This document shows, one piece after another, positions 29,898 to 38,205 of a stretch of DNA of 64,000 nt. Within the stretch, counting starts at the first letter, position 1; every line of letters begins with the position of its first letter. The notes beneath the pieces are model-generated. The model did no database searches and was not told the origin of the DNA. It worked only from the letters and a program-made list of their open reading frames with translations. The translations under genes were made by a program, and so were the position numbers. The stretch is from Rhodococcus opacus B4 (lineage in GTDB: Bacteria; Actinomycetota; Actinomycetes; Mycobacteriales; Mycobacteriaceae). Location: NCBI RefSeq assembly GCF_000010805.1, contig NC_012522.1, positions 3,844,001 to 3,908,000 on the forward strand, given 5' to 3'.

Positions 29898-30488
29898 ATG
29901 ACATCCGACGTCTACCGCCCACCGTCAACGAAGCCGCCTGGCCTATTAGTCCTAACTATGACGTTAGTTCCAGTAGTCGTGTTGTTGTGCGTGTACTACG
30001 ACTGGTGGCCGCTCAGCGGCAACATGGAATACCTTCACAAACTCCTCATCGCCGCCCCAGCGCTCTTGGTTCTCGCGGGAGCAGCACTGGAGTGGATCTT
30101 CTGCACCTTCCTCTACGTCAAGCGTGTACGCCGATGGTCCTGGTGGCTCGCAGCCGCTCCTGGCGTCGTGATCGCTGCCGCGCTGATCGGATTCGTGTTT
30201 CCCCGGCCGTCCTTCGATGACGCGCGCCCGCAGTTCGAACAGATAGCACAAGACATCATCGACCGTCCTGGCAGCACTCGCTCCAACCTCGACATCGACG
30301 GTATCGACATCGCGTCGGTCGGCCGCCGCAGCGACGGCGGCGTGTACTTCGTCGACGCCGACAACTCGGTCGCTTCGAAGACCGGGTGGATCTATTCGCC
30401 CGAGAGGAAACCCGACGACAACGGTCGAGTCTTCATCGCCCTGACCGATATCGGTGGTGGGTGGTACGAGTTTGAATACGGGACTTGA
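29898..30488 (+). CDS. membrane protein of unknown function
   Basis: A 196-residue protein with three hydrophobic segments in the first 100 residues (LLVLTMTLVPVVVLLCVYYD, LLIAAPALLVLAGAALEWIF, WWLAAAPGVVIAAALIGFVF). An extracytoplasmic C-terminal domain follows, with GRRSDGGVYFVDAD and GGGWYEFEYGT. ATG 29898 is preferred to GTG 29889 because GGTGG lies at a suitable distance. Base composition is more AT-rich than core genes, suggesting transfer. Confidence 0.6.
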   Translation: MTSDVYRPPSTKPPGLLVLTMTLVPVVVLLCVYYDWWPLSGNMEYLHKLLIAAPALLVLAGAALEWIFCTFLYVKRVRRWSWWLAAAPGVVIAAALIGFVFPRPSFDDARPQFEQIAQDIIDRPGSTRSNLDIDGIDIASVGRRSDGGVYFVDADNSVASKTGWIYSPERKPDDNGRVFIALTDIGGGWYEFEYGT

Positions 30489-30567
30489 GACCACTGCAAT
30501 GGCCAGGCCAGCTGCTTGGTTCCCGCAAGCGGATGGTGTGCTGGTACAGGCCTGACACACTAGGCCA

Positions 30568-30972
30568 ATGGGTGGCAGAGGACATTTAGTGAGGCGCGCC
30601 GCGCGAATTGCGGCGTGCGCGGGATTGGCGAGCATCGCGATGATGAACGGTGGATGTGGATCTGAGGACTCCCAGGAGGAGGTCGTCGTTGAGTCGACGC
30701 CGATCACTGCATCCGCGCCAGACGAAAAAGCGGTTCGCGACTACCTTGCATCCGCGATTCCTGATCGAATTAGAGAACAGCTGCAGGACCCCCGATGGGA
30801 GTTGGTCTCCGAAGTCGATCTCAAAGATGCGGCCGCCGAGGTCTGTCGATTAACGGCTTCCGATGGTCCAGTCGCCGCGCAGGAGTACGTCCGCGACAAG
30901 TTTCAGAGACTGCAGGGCGCCGAAAACGAGTTCATCCGCGCCGCCACCGATGTGAGTTGCCCAGGCCAGTAG
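30568..30972 (+). CDS. putative lipoprotein
   Basis: A 134-residue protein with twin-Arg-like VRRAARIAACAG, a hydrophobic stretch and a lipobox-like MNGGC (Cys near residue 30). The mature part has two further cysteines (EVCRLTASDG, ATDVSCPGQ) and a helix AAQEYVRDKFQRLQGAENEF. The cysteine spacing recalls small DUF732-like mycobacterial exported proteins, but I cannot confirm that. Confidence 0.5.
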   Translation: MGGRGHLVRRAARIAACAGLASIAMMNGGCGSEDSQEEVVVESTPITASAPDEKAVRDYLASAIPDRIREQLQDPRWELVSEVDLKDAAAEVCRLTASDGPVAAQEYVRDKFQRLQGAENEFIRAATDVSCPGQ

Positions 30973-31092
30973 CGGCTGTCCCGTTTGAAGCTAAGTTCAG
31001 TATTTCGGGAGTTACCAACAGGGAATCGGGCAGAACTACACTGCGAAGGTAACTGCGTGCGACGGACAGCGCGGGTTCGGTAGCGTTCACTG

Positions 31093-32103
31093 ATGGACCT
31101 GGTCACTCTCGTTCTCGCGTCACCACGCGGGCGATTCTTCTGCGCGAACGTCGCGTACATGTGCAGTACGGACGAGCGAGCCGCCCATCCCCGATCGCCT
31201 GCGGACGTGCTCGAGAGGATCGAGGCAGTCGATGTTCAAGTCATCTCGCGGCTGTCCGAACTGGACCTACTCGACGCTCTCGCGTTCGCGACCGACTGGG
31301 CTCGCTATTGGCAACCGCCGGACGAGCAGGACGTTATGTTCGCCAGACCGGACACCGTGGCGGCCTTACATCCGGTAGCTGCCGCCGTTCTGGAATCCCC
31401 GCATACCCGGTGGTGGGCGGAGCCGATCGACCTCGACAACCAGCGGGTGGTTGGCCATCTGCCTTCGAACGAGGAGTGGCCGGAATCGACGCTGCCGTAC
31501 CGCAGTACTGCTGTCGGCCTCGATCAATGGCGGGACCACGTCCTCGCGATGGAAGCGCAGTTTCGTACTTGGCGCGAGGAACGTCCGGACAACACCATCG
31601 GTGGGGAATGGTGGTCGACACCGTTACCCAGTGCCGCCCTGGTAACCAGCCGGGCGCGGGAGGACGTGGGCGCATTGGAATTGCTGCTGGAGGAGGACTC
31701 GTTCGGCGGGGACGAAGCGCGGGTCTGGCCGGTCTCGATCCGCCGCACACCCCGGGTATACGAGATCACGAATCCGACGGACTGGGCGCGGTTGGTCGAC
31801 GCGTATCCCTTGTTCGTGCGCGAGTCCAAGCGCTCCGACTGGTTCGACACCACCGGGGAGTATCACGACTGGTTCATTCCTGACTGGGTTGCGGTGGCCG
31901 ACGACTACGACGCCGTGCACCTCACTTTGCACGGCTACCTGACCACACCCGGTCTCGCAATCCCATTGGCAAACAACAAGGGTTCAACTGTTCTGGCCGG
32001 TTGGAACCCGGACGCGACGTGGTGGCTGAACAACGACATCGCTCACGTCGACGATGAGCCAGCCTTGTGGCGACGATGCGACGACCGCTGGGTACGAGTC
32101 TGA
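31093..32103 (+). CDS. hypothetical actinobacterial protein, orphan cassette gene
   Basis: A 336-residue soluble protein with many Trp residues. Segments include LLDALAFATDWARYWQPPDE, LLLEEDSFGGDEARVWPV and VYEITNPTDWARLVDAYPLF followed by IPDWVAVADDYDAVHLTLHG. A fragment of a relative lies at 35541-36005, aligning with its last 165 residues. Function unknown; sequences of this style are frequent in Rhodococcus and Streptomyces near orphan immunity-like genes. Confidence 0.6.
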   Translation: MDLVTLVLASPRGRFFCANVAYMCSTDERAAHPRSPADVLERIEAVDVQVISRLSELDLLDALAFATDWARYWQPPDEQDVMFARPDTVAALHPVAAAVLESPHTRWWAEPIDLDNQRVVGHLPSNEEWPESTLPYRSTAVGLDQWRDHVLAMEAQFRTWREERPDNTIGGEWWSTPLPSAALVTSRAREDVGALELLLEEDSFGGDEARVWPVSIRRTPRVYEITNPTDWARLVDAYPLFVRESKRSDWFDTTGEYHDWFIPDWVAVADDYDAVHLTLHGYLTTPGLAIPLANNKGSTVLAGWNPDATWWLNNDIAHVDDEPALWRRCDDRWVRV

Positions 32104-32228
32104 GCCCCCGAGAAGGATCCGCCAGCGGACAACCACAGAGAGTCCGTGAGGTGTCGGAACAAGCGGCCAAGAAGGTGAGCGCGATTACGCTCAGTCAGAA
32201 CACAGCGTGAGCCCGGGGAGGCGGACGG

Positions 32229-32735
32229 ATGGCCAGACAGGTGCGTTGGTCATGGCGCGCGGTGATGGTTGCGGTGATCGCAACTGCTGCGGTTACGTGG
32301 CTGGCGGCCGTCGTTATCGCCGACGTTCGCCGAGCCCCTGACGCGGATTGCCTCGCCGTCGACCCCACCGTGATGGACCTGATCGCAAGTAGGCCGGCTA
32401 CTGATCCGATCGAGCCGATTGACGCGGTTGCTGTCCACGACCCCTGGACTCGCAGTACCGGATCCGTGCCGTTCGATAACTACTACGCGGTCGCCATGGA
32501 GTTCAGGCGAAGCGACGGCTCGATCTCCCACGGAGTGTGGGGATTAGGCGCAGGCCCGGCGCCAGCGGAGGGCCAAGCGCTGACGGCGAATGCAGACAGT
32601 GTCCTCGGGGCACCGCTCGTCAGTGTGGATCAATCAGCCCAGCAGAGCACTGTCTGGCCGGACACGGCGATGTTCTTCCCCGAAGACGCCAACGCCGTCG
32701 AAGAAGCCGGCCAATGTCTGACTACTTCCTCATGA
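32229..32735 (+). CDS. membrane-anchored exported protein
   Basis: A 168-residue protein with one N-terminal membrane helix (VMVAVIATAAVTWLAAVVIA), then a mainly beta extracytoplasmic domain with two cysteines (ADCLAVDP, AGQCLTTSS), one at each end. Function unknown. The next gene is on the other strand. Confidence 0.55.
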   Translation: MARQVRWSWRAVMVAVIATAAVTWLAAVVIADVRRAPDADCLAVDPTVMDLIASRPATDPIEPIDAVAVHDPWTRSTGSVPFDNYYAVAMEFRRSDGSISHGVWGLGAGPAPAEGQALTANADSVLGAPLVSVDQSAQQSTVWPDTAMFFPEDANAVEEAGQCLTTSS

Positions 32736-32821
32736 CGCCTACCCGCCGCGGAGCGGACAACCGGTCGTCGATCCGCTTGCGACATCGCGCAGCCGAAGCT
32801 CGGCGCTGCGCCGACGCGCGA

Positions 32822-33403
32822 CTAGCCCCAGTACGGTGGCTCCTGTTCCGGGTCGTCGAGCACTGCGTCGATTCGTGGGTCGGCCACGATCTGATCTATT
32901 GCTTCTATATCGGCGCCGATGGTTGCGAAGTGCGGATCGACATCGTTGGTCACGCACCAGGCGCGATCTGCGGGCCAAATGAATGCGGGGTCAGGTGAGT
33001 AGCCGTACGGCCACCGCACAGGGTCACTGTCGTTCCAGTCTGCATAGTCCGTGAGCGTGCCTCGGAACAGCCAATAGTCACGGTTGGAAAACACGAAGTT
33101 CGGCGCGACAGGGATGGCAGTATCCCATCCGGTCCACATGCAGAAGTAGCACTCATTCGGTGTAGTCGTGTATCGCGACAGGACGTCCAATGCGACGCCG
33201 ACTTGCTCTTTTTCGGACAGTTCCTTTTGGTCGAACTCGACGTCGTTCGCCTTCTGTCCGGGGAAGTCCGGATCGGGTATGAATCTCACCCGCGCATACT
33301 TCGGATATCCGACCGGACCGCGCACCGCTAGTCGCCACCACGAAAGACCCTGCTTCTTGAGCCAATCCGCGGCAGAGGACTCTCTGCACAGTTCAATGCC
33401 CAC
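32822..33403 (-). CDS. WPAD-x-AWCV family hypothetical protein (intact member)
   Basis: A 193-residue protein sharing a block with two other proteins of this window. The block has YARVRFIPDPDF, an ELSEKEQVGVALDVLSRYTT segment, CYFCMWTGWD, NRDYWLFRGTL, and FIWPADRAWCVTNDVDPHFA then IGADIEAIDQIV. Paralogues are at 41000-41559 (N-terminally broken) and 61519-62280 (longer). Two conserved cysteines, CxFC(M)W and AWCV, are notable. Function unknown. Confidence 0.65.
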   Translation of the reverse strand: MGIELCRESSAADWLKKQGLSWWRLAVRGPVGYPKYARVRFIPDPDFPGQKANDVEFDQKELSEKEQVGVALDVLSRYTTTPNECYFCMWTGWDTAIPVAPNFVFSNRDYWLFRGTLTDYADWNDSDPVRWPYGYSPDPAFIWPADRAWCVTNDVDPHFATIGADIEAIDQIVADPRIDAVLDDPEQEPPYWG

Positions 33404-33536
33404 CTGACCATTGTCTACCCCGATGCCCAGCTCGCGTTCCGACAGGGGATCGGTGACCGGTCATCTGCGCTCCTTGCGGTCAGCGATCGCCGACAACCGA
33501 GGAACTGGGGGCACTCCCCAGTGAGAGAATCCAGAC

Positions 33537-33806
33537 ATGCGCCGAATAATCACGGTCAGTGCGGGTATCGGCCTCCTCTGCGGGCTATTGGCCGCTGGAT
33601 TGTTCCTGTGGTGGCTCTCGCTTCCCGTGACGTTGTACACCGCTGGCTATACCCCTCTAGGCGAGGGCACTGTCGGCACCATGGAGACCTCCGAAACAGC
33701 CCCGTTCCTCATCGGCATGGTGGTCGGTGGTGCCGTGCTCGGCGGACTCGTGGGCGCTGCCGGTGCCGCGTTCGGATGGCGACTCGGACGTCACCGTCAG
33801 GTTTGA
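33537..33806 (+). CDS. small two-helix membrane protein
   Basis: An 89-residue protein with helix 1 at residues about 5-30 (GIGLLCGLLAAGLFLWWLSL) and Gly/Ala-rich helix 2 (LIGMVVGGAVLGGLVGAAGA). It ends GRHRQV. The start is ATG 33537, AGAGAATCCAGAC upstream. It differs from the copy at 28233 by the intact start and by one residue in the loop (ETSET versus EASET). Function unknown. Confidence 0.65.
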   Translation: MRRIITVSAGIGLLCGLLAAGLFLWWLSLPVTLYTAGYTPLGEGTVGTMETSETAPFLIGMVVGGAVLGGLVGAAGAAFGWRLGRHRQV

Positions 33807-33822
33807 CGCCAAATTCCGGCCA

Positions 33823-33894
33823 GTACGCGGAACCAGCGGGGACGGAGCTCCGCCGCGACAGTGCGCCAGCCGACGACGCTTCCGCAAGCGGATC
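33823..33894 (-). repeat. inverted E element
   Basis: Read from 33894 on the minus strand: GATCCGCTTGCGGAAGCG and onward, identical to the one at 28519-28590. On the plus side it is followed by GATCCGCTACCGGAATCC, which itself looks like the start of a decayed E in the other direction. Confidence 0.7.
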
Positions 33895-33989
33895 CGCTAC
33901 CGGAATCCAAGAGAGTCGGTCCCATCTTCCTGCGATCCGCCGCACGTATGTCGATCAAGGTGCGGCATTCGCGAATCTACGATTGCGTG

Positions 33990-34388
33990 ATGAGCAGACG
34001 CGACGACGGAACGGACGGGCCCGACCTTCCCGACGTTCCCCTTGAGTACGAGGTGTCCTTCGATACGTGGGGGCTTCGCTGCGCAAATTCGTTGCTGAGA
34101 GGTCTGATCTCAGGTCAGCGACGCGGTGGAATCGCCGTGTCGTCATTTTCGGTTCTCCCAGACGATGACACGATCGAAGTGATAATCGACTACTACATGA
34201 ACAGTCGGGAACTCCGGGCGAGGGTGGGATACCGCTTCGTCATCTCGGCGTTGCGATCAATTGCTCGGGACGATGATGCCGTATCCGCCGCGGGAATGTA
34301 TGTGGACGATCTGTTTCTTTTGCCCGCTTCTCTACCGGGTGATCCAGTGAACGGGGTTCATTGGATCACCCGGCCAGGGTTTGTCTGA
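33990..34388 (+). CDS. hypothetical protein, orphan
   Basis: A 132-residue acidic protein (PLEYEVSFDTWGLRCANSLL, DDDTIEVIIDYYMNSREL, DAVSAAGMYVDDLFLLPASL) without signal peptide. It may form a mixed alpha/beta fold. Not recognised. ATG 33990 is preferred over 33948 because the upstream codons are poorly biased. Confidence 0.5.
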   Translation: MSRRDDGTDGPDLPDVPLEYEVSFDTWGLRCANSLLRGLISGQRRGGIAVSSFSVLPDDDTIEVIIDYYMNSRELRARVGYRFVISALRSIARDDDAVSAAGMYVDDLFLLPASLPGDPVNGVHWITRPGFV

Positions 34389-34516
34389 CGGTCGATCGAT
34401 ACAGGTCGCCGTGTCGGCTAGTGGGCTGGTTCCGCCGCCATACGCGCTGACCACACCGATTGGATTGCCGCCCGGACTGAGGTCGCGTGCCGCTTCCCCC
34501 CGGCGTCCCATTCGTG

Positions 34517-34537
34517 GATCGCTGACCGGTCACCGGA
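34517..34537. repeat. P palindrome (right end decayed)
   Basis: GATCGCTGACC is followed by GGTCACCGGA; only the last bases depart from the consensus. It lies in the 163-base gap between two convergent genes. Confidence 0.6.
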
Positions 34538-34551
34538 CAGCCCGGAGTTCG

Positions 34552-35031
34552 CTAACAGGCTCCGGTAATTGGGCAGGCCCAACTACGGGCGATCTTCCAC
34601 GTACCGTCCTCGGCGACGAACGTCACCGGGCCCGTGTCATTAGGAGGATTTCCGTCGACGGTTACCTGCCCGCGGGCGGATACTTCACCCTCACCGGTGC
34701 TGGTAACCGAGGTGAATTCGACAGTCAGTTTTTCCTGGACGAAGCGTTGGGCGAGAGCCGGATCGTTCTCGCTCTCTCCCTGGAATAGCTTCACACGATC
34801 GGCCAACCGAACGTCGTAATCGAGGGCGGTCTCGACGAGGGCAGTCAACTCGGCCGGTGTCGGGTCCGCGGTAGCCGGAACCTCGGGGGCAGCTGCTGCG
34901 AACGATGTTGCCTGCACGCCCGCTGTTGATGCGGACGAATCGCGGCCATCGTTGTCCGAGCCGCATCCGGATAGCAGACCGGCGGTGACCGCCGCTCCCG
35001 CGAGTAGCACCGGGACGAGCCGAGACGTCAT
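34552..35031 (-). CDS. MTB12-like lipoprotein
   Basis: A 159-residue protein with a lipoprotein signal (VLLAGAAVTAGLLSGC, Cys near residue 23), a Ser/Thr/Ala linker and a low-molecular-weight antigen MTB12-like domain. That domain has TPAELTALVETALDYDVRLA, a middle beta part and VTFVAEDGTWKIARSWACPI, the conserved W-K near the end. Exported and probably membrane-anchored; function unknown in the family. ATG 35031 begins the signal; a longer frame to 35124 is unlikely. A second family member is at 50049. Confidence 0.72.
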   Translation of the reverse strand: MTSRLVPVLLAGAAVTAGLLSGCGSDNDGRDSSASTAGVQATSFAAAAPEVPATADPTPAELTALVETALDYDVRLADRVKLFQGESENDPALAQRFVQEKLTVEFTSVTSTGEGEVSARGQVTVDGNPPNDTGPVTFVAEDGTWKIARSWACPITGAC

Positions 35032-35129
35032 CGGAATCCTTTGCACGCGAGGGACTGGTGGTCGGTGGTACTGACCCACTATGTCAGCTTCGCTAGGTGA
35101 ACTGTCGAACGCATCGATTCCCACTCATC

Positions 35130-35163
35130 GATCGTCATCCGGCTCCGATGGGCGGTTTGCTGA
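35130..35163. repeat. Q repeat, variant boundary element
   Basis: It begins GATCGTCATCCGG and continues CTCCGATGGGCGG to TTGCTGA. A copy at 53628-53661 differs at two positions. There it starts at the GATC of an inverted E, so Q seems to take the place of P. Confidence 0.6.
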
Positions 35164-35182
35164 CAGCGAGCGCTGCGACACT

Positions 35183-35521
35183 ATGGCTATGACGTCTGAT
35201 CTTGCGGTCAACCTCCTGGACACGTTCCCCGGCCGCATGTTGATCGATTGGTGGGGAGAGTGGCGCGCACTGCACCCGGAGTTCTCCTCCGCTGGGCAGT
35301 ACGCCGACTCGATCGACACCGAGGATTACTCGGGTCGCGTAGCGATGGTGCTTCACATGTATCTGTACGGCGGCGACTTCCAAGATGTCATCGACCTCGA
35401 CACCTCCGACCCCGACATCGTGGAGATGAGCGAGGCCGTCGCAGCCGCACTCTCCTCACCGAGCAGGGAAACGCTGCTCTCCCCACAAAGTCATCACGGC
35501 AACCTCACTAAGCGTCGCTAA
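35183..35521 (+). CDS. hypothetical protein, orphan
   Basis: A 112-residue protein with FPGRMLIDWWGEWRALHPEF, TEDYSGRVAMVLHMYLYGGD and DTSDPDIVEMSEAVAAAL. Not recognised. The tail after SPSRETLL is basic and of poor codon quality, so the C-terminus may be altered by a fusion with the following fragment. Start ATG 35183 or 35189. Confidence 0.5.
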   Translation: MAMTSDLAVNLLDTFPGRMLIDWWGEWRALHPEFSSAGQYADSIDTEDYSGRVAMVLHMYLYGGDFQDVIDLDTSDPDIVEMSEAVAAALSSPSRETLLSPQSHHGNLTKRR

Positions 35522-35540
35522 CCGCCACCGACCCAGCGCT

Positions 35541-36005
35541 TTACCGGACGGCGCCTTTTGGACGGCGACGAAGTTTGCTTGCGGAAACGATGCCTGGCTG
35601 CTCCACGGCGAACACGATGCGGAGCGCAGTCCCCTGCGCTACGACGTTCATTTCGATCCTGCGAAGGCGCGGATCGCGCGGGTCGATTCGGCGCGCGCGT
35701 GGGAGGCGCTGCTGAAGGCGCATCCCCTCGAGCGTGAGGGGACGGTGTTTCCCGATTGGCCGTCGATCGCCCAGGAGTGGGACGCGGTCCACGTATCGCT
35801 CAGTGGACTGCTCTGCGCCGAGCCGCTGATATCGCAAGTGCCCTACACCGGAGAAGATCCCAGCGGCTATACCCACTGCCAGTCCGGCCCCTACGTCGGC
35901 GTCGCCGAATGGGCCGTTCCGAGCACAGCCTGGCTTCGTCCGTCAGCCCATATGAGGGTCGAGCCAACTGCCCTTGCAGGAGGGCAAGCGATCGCTGACC
36001 GGTGA
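35541..36005 (+). pseudogene. fragment of a 31093-type hypothetical gene
   Basis: The open frame has no proper start and aligns with the C-terminal half of the 336-residue protein at 31093-32103. The fragment has RVDSARAWEALLKAHPLERE and FPDWPSIAQEWDAVHVSLSG; the intact protein has NPTDWARLVDAYPLFVRE and IPDWVAVADDYDAVHLTLHG. The first 170 residues or so are missing. It ends at a P palindrome. Confidence 0.6.
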
Positions 36006-36011
36006 GCGATC
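35990..36011. repeat. P palindrome
   Basis: A full 22-bp element: GATCGCTGACC then GGTGAGCGATC, a perfect palindrome except for inner S positions. It overlaps the 3' end of the fragment ending at 36005. Confidence 0.75.
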
Positions 36012-36058
36012 CTCATTCGGCAAGAGCTGTGCTCAAAATCAGGGGAATGGGTTGGCCA

Positions 36059-36475
36059 TCAGCCAGCCCTACTCGGATTCGGTGGGCAGAGAAGCAACGC
36101 CAGCAAGTAGGCCGCAACCATTGCAATGAAACATGACCCTAGCGGCGCCCACGACTCGGCTGTAGATGAGGAAGCTGTCAACCACGCGGCGATGACGCCG
36201 ACACAAATTCCGACCGCCGCCGAGGTACAGATCGCAAATCGCTGTCGCCACCAGCGGTTACTTGCCGGCCGCCATACAGGGACAGTCCCGAGCGCGAACT
36301 TGCCCCCGACAACCGCCACGCCCCCGACACACGCTCCGAGCACGAGCCCTGCCAGAGCAGCGAGGGCAAGCCCTGCGACGTCACCACCGAACAGCAAGGC
36401 GACGACAATACCCAGAAAAGATCCGAGAGCGGCAGAGATACCTAACTCCCGCCCGGCCCAGCTCCTCATGCTCAT
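36059..36475 (-). CDS. membrane protein of unknown function
   Basis: A 138-residue protein with four hydrophobic segments (GISAALGSFLGIVVALLFGG, LALAALAGLVLGACVGGVAV, TSAAVGICVGVIAAWLTA, FIAMVAAYLLALLLCPP). There are no recognised motifs. Gly/Ala-rich helices suggest a small membrane-embedded protein of the kind common in this array. Confidence 0.55.
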   Translation of the reverse strand: MSMRSWAGRELGISAALGSFLGIVVALLFGGDVAGLALAALAGLVLGACVGGVAVVGGKFALGTVPVWRPASNRWWRQRFAICTSAAVGICVGVIAAWLTASSSTAESWAPLGSCFIAMVAAYLLALLLCPPNPSRAG

Positions 36476-36592
36476 CGATACAACCAGACCGATGGCGAAG
36501 CGCGAAGAGGCACCGCCTGGTGTCTCCAGGTCGGCGTCCGGGTAGCGATTGACTTCCGGTCCCGCCTCAATTGCAACGCCCGAGGAACACCT

Positions 36593-37239
36593 CTAGCGCT
36601 GGTGCGTTCCTCTGGACCACCGTCGGCGGAACACCAGGATGCTCCACCCGATCAATCCGACCAGGACGACTCCAGCCACCGCCAGTACCGGCGTTGGTAT
36701 TCCGGCGGTCATCCGGGTCTGCCAGCCGATCTCCGCCGTGGGTGCGGCTTCTCGCGGAGGATGGGGCGGTCCATATACCTTCTCGGTGACGGATCGAATG
36801 TCGAACGGGACGCCGGTGTACGGGCCGCACGCGTAGCCTTTCCAGGCGGCATCAACCTGTACGGCCTGGAGACAAATAGCAGATACTCGTCCCCGACCTG
36901 ATAGCTGGTCCCACACCCGTTGCCATTCGCAAGGGTGCCCACCGTCGTTGTGGAGCCCACATCGCCCTTGAACACTTGCGACACCTCGAACTCGTACGTG
37001 TCGGTGAACCCATCCGAGACCTTGTCGGTGGCGCGGGCGACAAAGACTCCGGACGCATACGAAACGGCTTCTTCCGGCGTTTCGCTGCTCACGCATGAGC
37101 AGGCACACGCGGTCCCCGGTGAAGCCACCGCCACCGACCCTGCAATAAGAAGTCCGCAGGCACAAGCCACGACGTATCGCGAGAAGCGCCGGAGGTACTG
37201 GCGCGCCCCGGTATCCACAGGGGAGTTTCCGATGGTCAC
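36593..37239 (-). pseudogene. frameshifted TIMP/netrin-like membrane-anchored protein
   Basis: The 5' frame (from 37239) encodes a signal peptide, then CACSCVSSETPEEAVSYASG, VFKGDVGSTTTVGTLA and NGCGTSYQVGDEYLLFVS. That pattern is like tissue-inhibitor-of-metalloproteinase domains (CxC start, CG...GDEYL). Around 36855-36885 the frame changes. The 3' frame continues with YACGPYTGVPFDIRSVTE and a C-terminal anchor VLAVAGVVLVGLIGWSILVF to the stop at 36593. Neither frame alone makes sense, so one small indel is inferred. Confidence 0.6.
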
Positions 37240-37369
37240 CGTGCCAGTGAAGCACTTCTTGTTGCTGATGCGCTTGCAGCTCGGCCACGAGCATGGCGGC
37301 GTTTGTGGTCTCTCAACGCCTGCTCATTGGCACTCGATTGACGGTCGGCGTCCGCCCGTCCCGCTGGTG

Positions 37370-37445
37370 GATCCGCTTCCGGAACGAGTGTCCGGCTGCT
37401 GCCGGGTAGGCGCTGGCGTCGCTCTCGTCCCGGTGCAGGTTCCTC
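37370..37445 (+). repeat. E element
   Basis: It starts GATCCGCTTCCGGAACGAG and ends CTCGTCCCGGTGCAGGTTCC. It has the complementary end blocks CGGAACGAG and CTCGTCCCG. Together with the E at 37752 in the same orientation it frames the 74-residue gene. Confidence 0.75.
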
Positions 37446-37451
37446 AAACGG

Positions 37452-37676
37452 CTAGGAGTCGGTGCTCACGTCCGTCGTGGTCACAGCCGAGACAAAGAGC
37501 TTCCCGTTGATCACCACAATGGAATGAGAGATCGAAACGACCACTTCGTTCTCCCGCTCGAACACGATGTTGGCGAACGTCGACGTGTGGTTTGAGAGCT
37601 CACGGTGGAGATCAGTCAAGGTGTCATACGGCCCGAGTTCAAGGGTGTGGACCTCGAAGCTATGGTTCCTACTCAT
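37452..37676 (-). CDS. small hypothetical protein in a minimal cassette
   Basis: A 74-residue protein with a mixed pattern: FEVHTLELGPYDTLTDLHRE, TFANIVFERENEVVVSISHS and INGKLFVSAVTTTD. No homologue recognised. The ORF almost fills the space between two E elements, so it looks like a one-gene unit. Confidence 0.5.
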   Translation of the reverse strand: MSRNHSFEVHTLELGPYDTLTDLHRELSNHTSTFANIVFERENEVVVSISHSIVVINGKLFVSAVTTTDVSTDS

Positions 37677-38205
37677 CTCGAAGACGGTACTGCCGTACTT
37701 GCCACCAGGTACGACCTGTCGAGTCCGCTACTGGATCGTGGGCCGATCAGCGATCCGCTTCCGGGACGCGGGCGGACCGCTGCCGGTCCTGCGCTGGGAC
37801 GCCAACTCGTCCCAGTCACGGTTCCGGTTACCGGACGTGCTCCTGGGTCGTTGCGCCAGGGACAGATCCGATCATCATCGGGCGGCCGGGGGGTCGCAGC
37901 ACTCGGCGCAGGTCTGGGTAGGTAGCGACTCGACTTGTTCGCTTACGATCCGCGTGGTTTGGCTTTTCCGGCCGATTCGCGTGTCCCGAGCTTGCGCGCG
38001 GAGGCTGAGGTGTTCGCCGGGCTCGTGGGAATACTCTGGCATTAGTTCAGAGGCCAGACCCGTCGAGCGGAACGACGCGGCGCGACCGGGTTCTGTCACG
38101 ACTGTCGAGGGGGCGATTCCAAGCAGCCCGAGTCGGGCCAGCGGTCGCGGTGGGATCGCAGAATATCGGGCTTATTCTAAGATTTCGTCACAGGAGGCCT
38201 TGAGG
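37677..38205. other. intergenic region before GMC oxidoreductase
   Basis: These 529 bases contain the E element at 37752-37827. The remaining 380 bases have no gene I would defend, although a minus-strand open frame (37875-38099) with plausible composition exists and may be a gene remnant. An AGGAGG ribosome site lies just before 38206. Confidence 0.4.
37752..37827 (+). repeat. E element preceded by P remnant
   Basis: GATCAGCGATC, the right end of a P, runs into GATCCGCTTCCGGGACGCG and continues to GACGCCAACTCGTCCCAG. The shared GATC is 37752-37755. Confidence 0.7.

Larger units (their letters stand above)
33448..33894. repeat. 447-bp cassette duplication, copy 2
   Basis: The second copy of 28144-28590. 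It starts at the GATC of a half P palindrome (33448-33463) and ends at the GATC of an inverted E (33823-33894). The sequence continuing beyond differs completely from copy 1, placing both breakpoints at GATC. Confidence 0.9.

Noticed and set aside
37875..38099. 74-residue minus-strand ORF upstream of the GMC oxidoreductase
   Set aside because: Plausible composition but no start signal, no homology that I recognise and no clear cassette context; at most a gene remnant.
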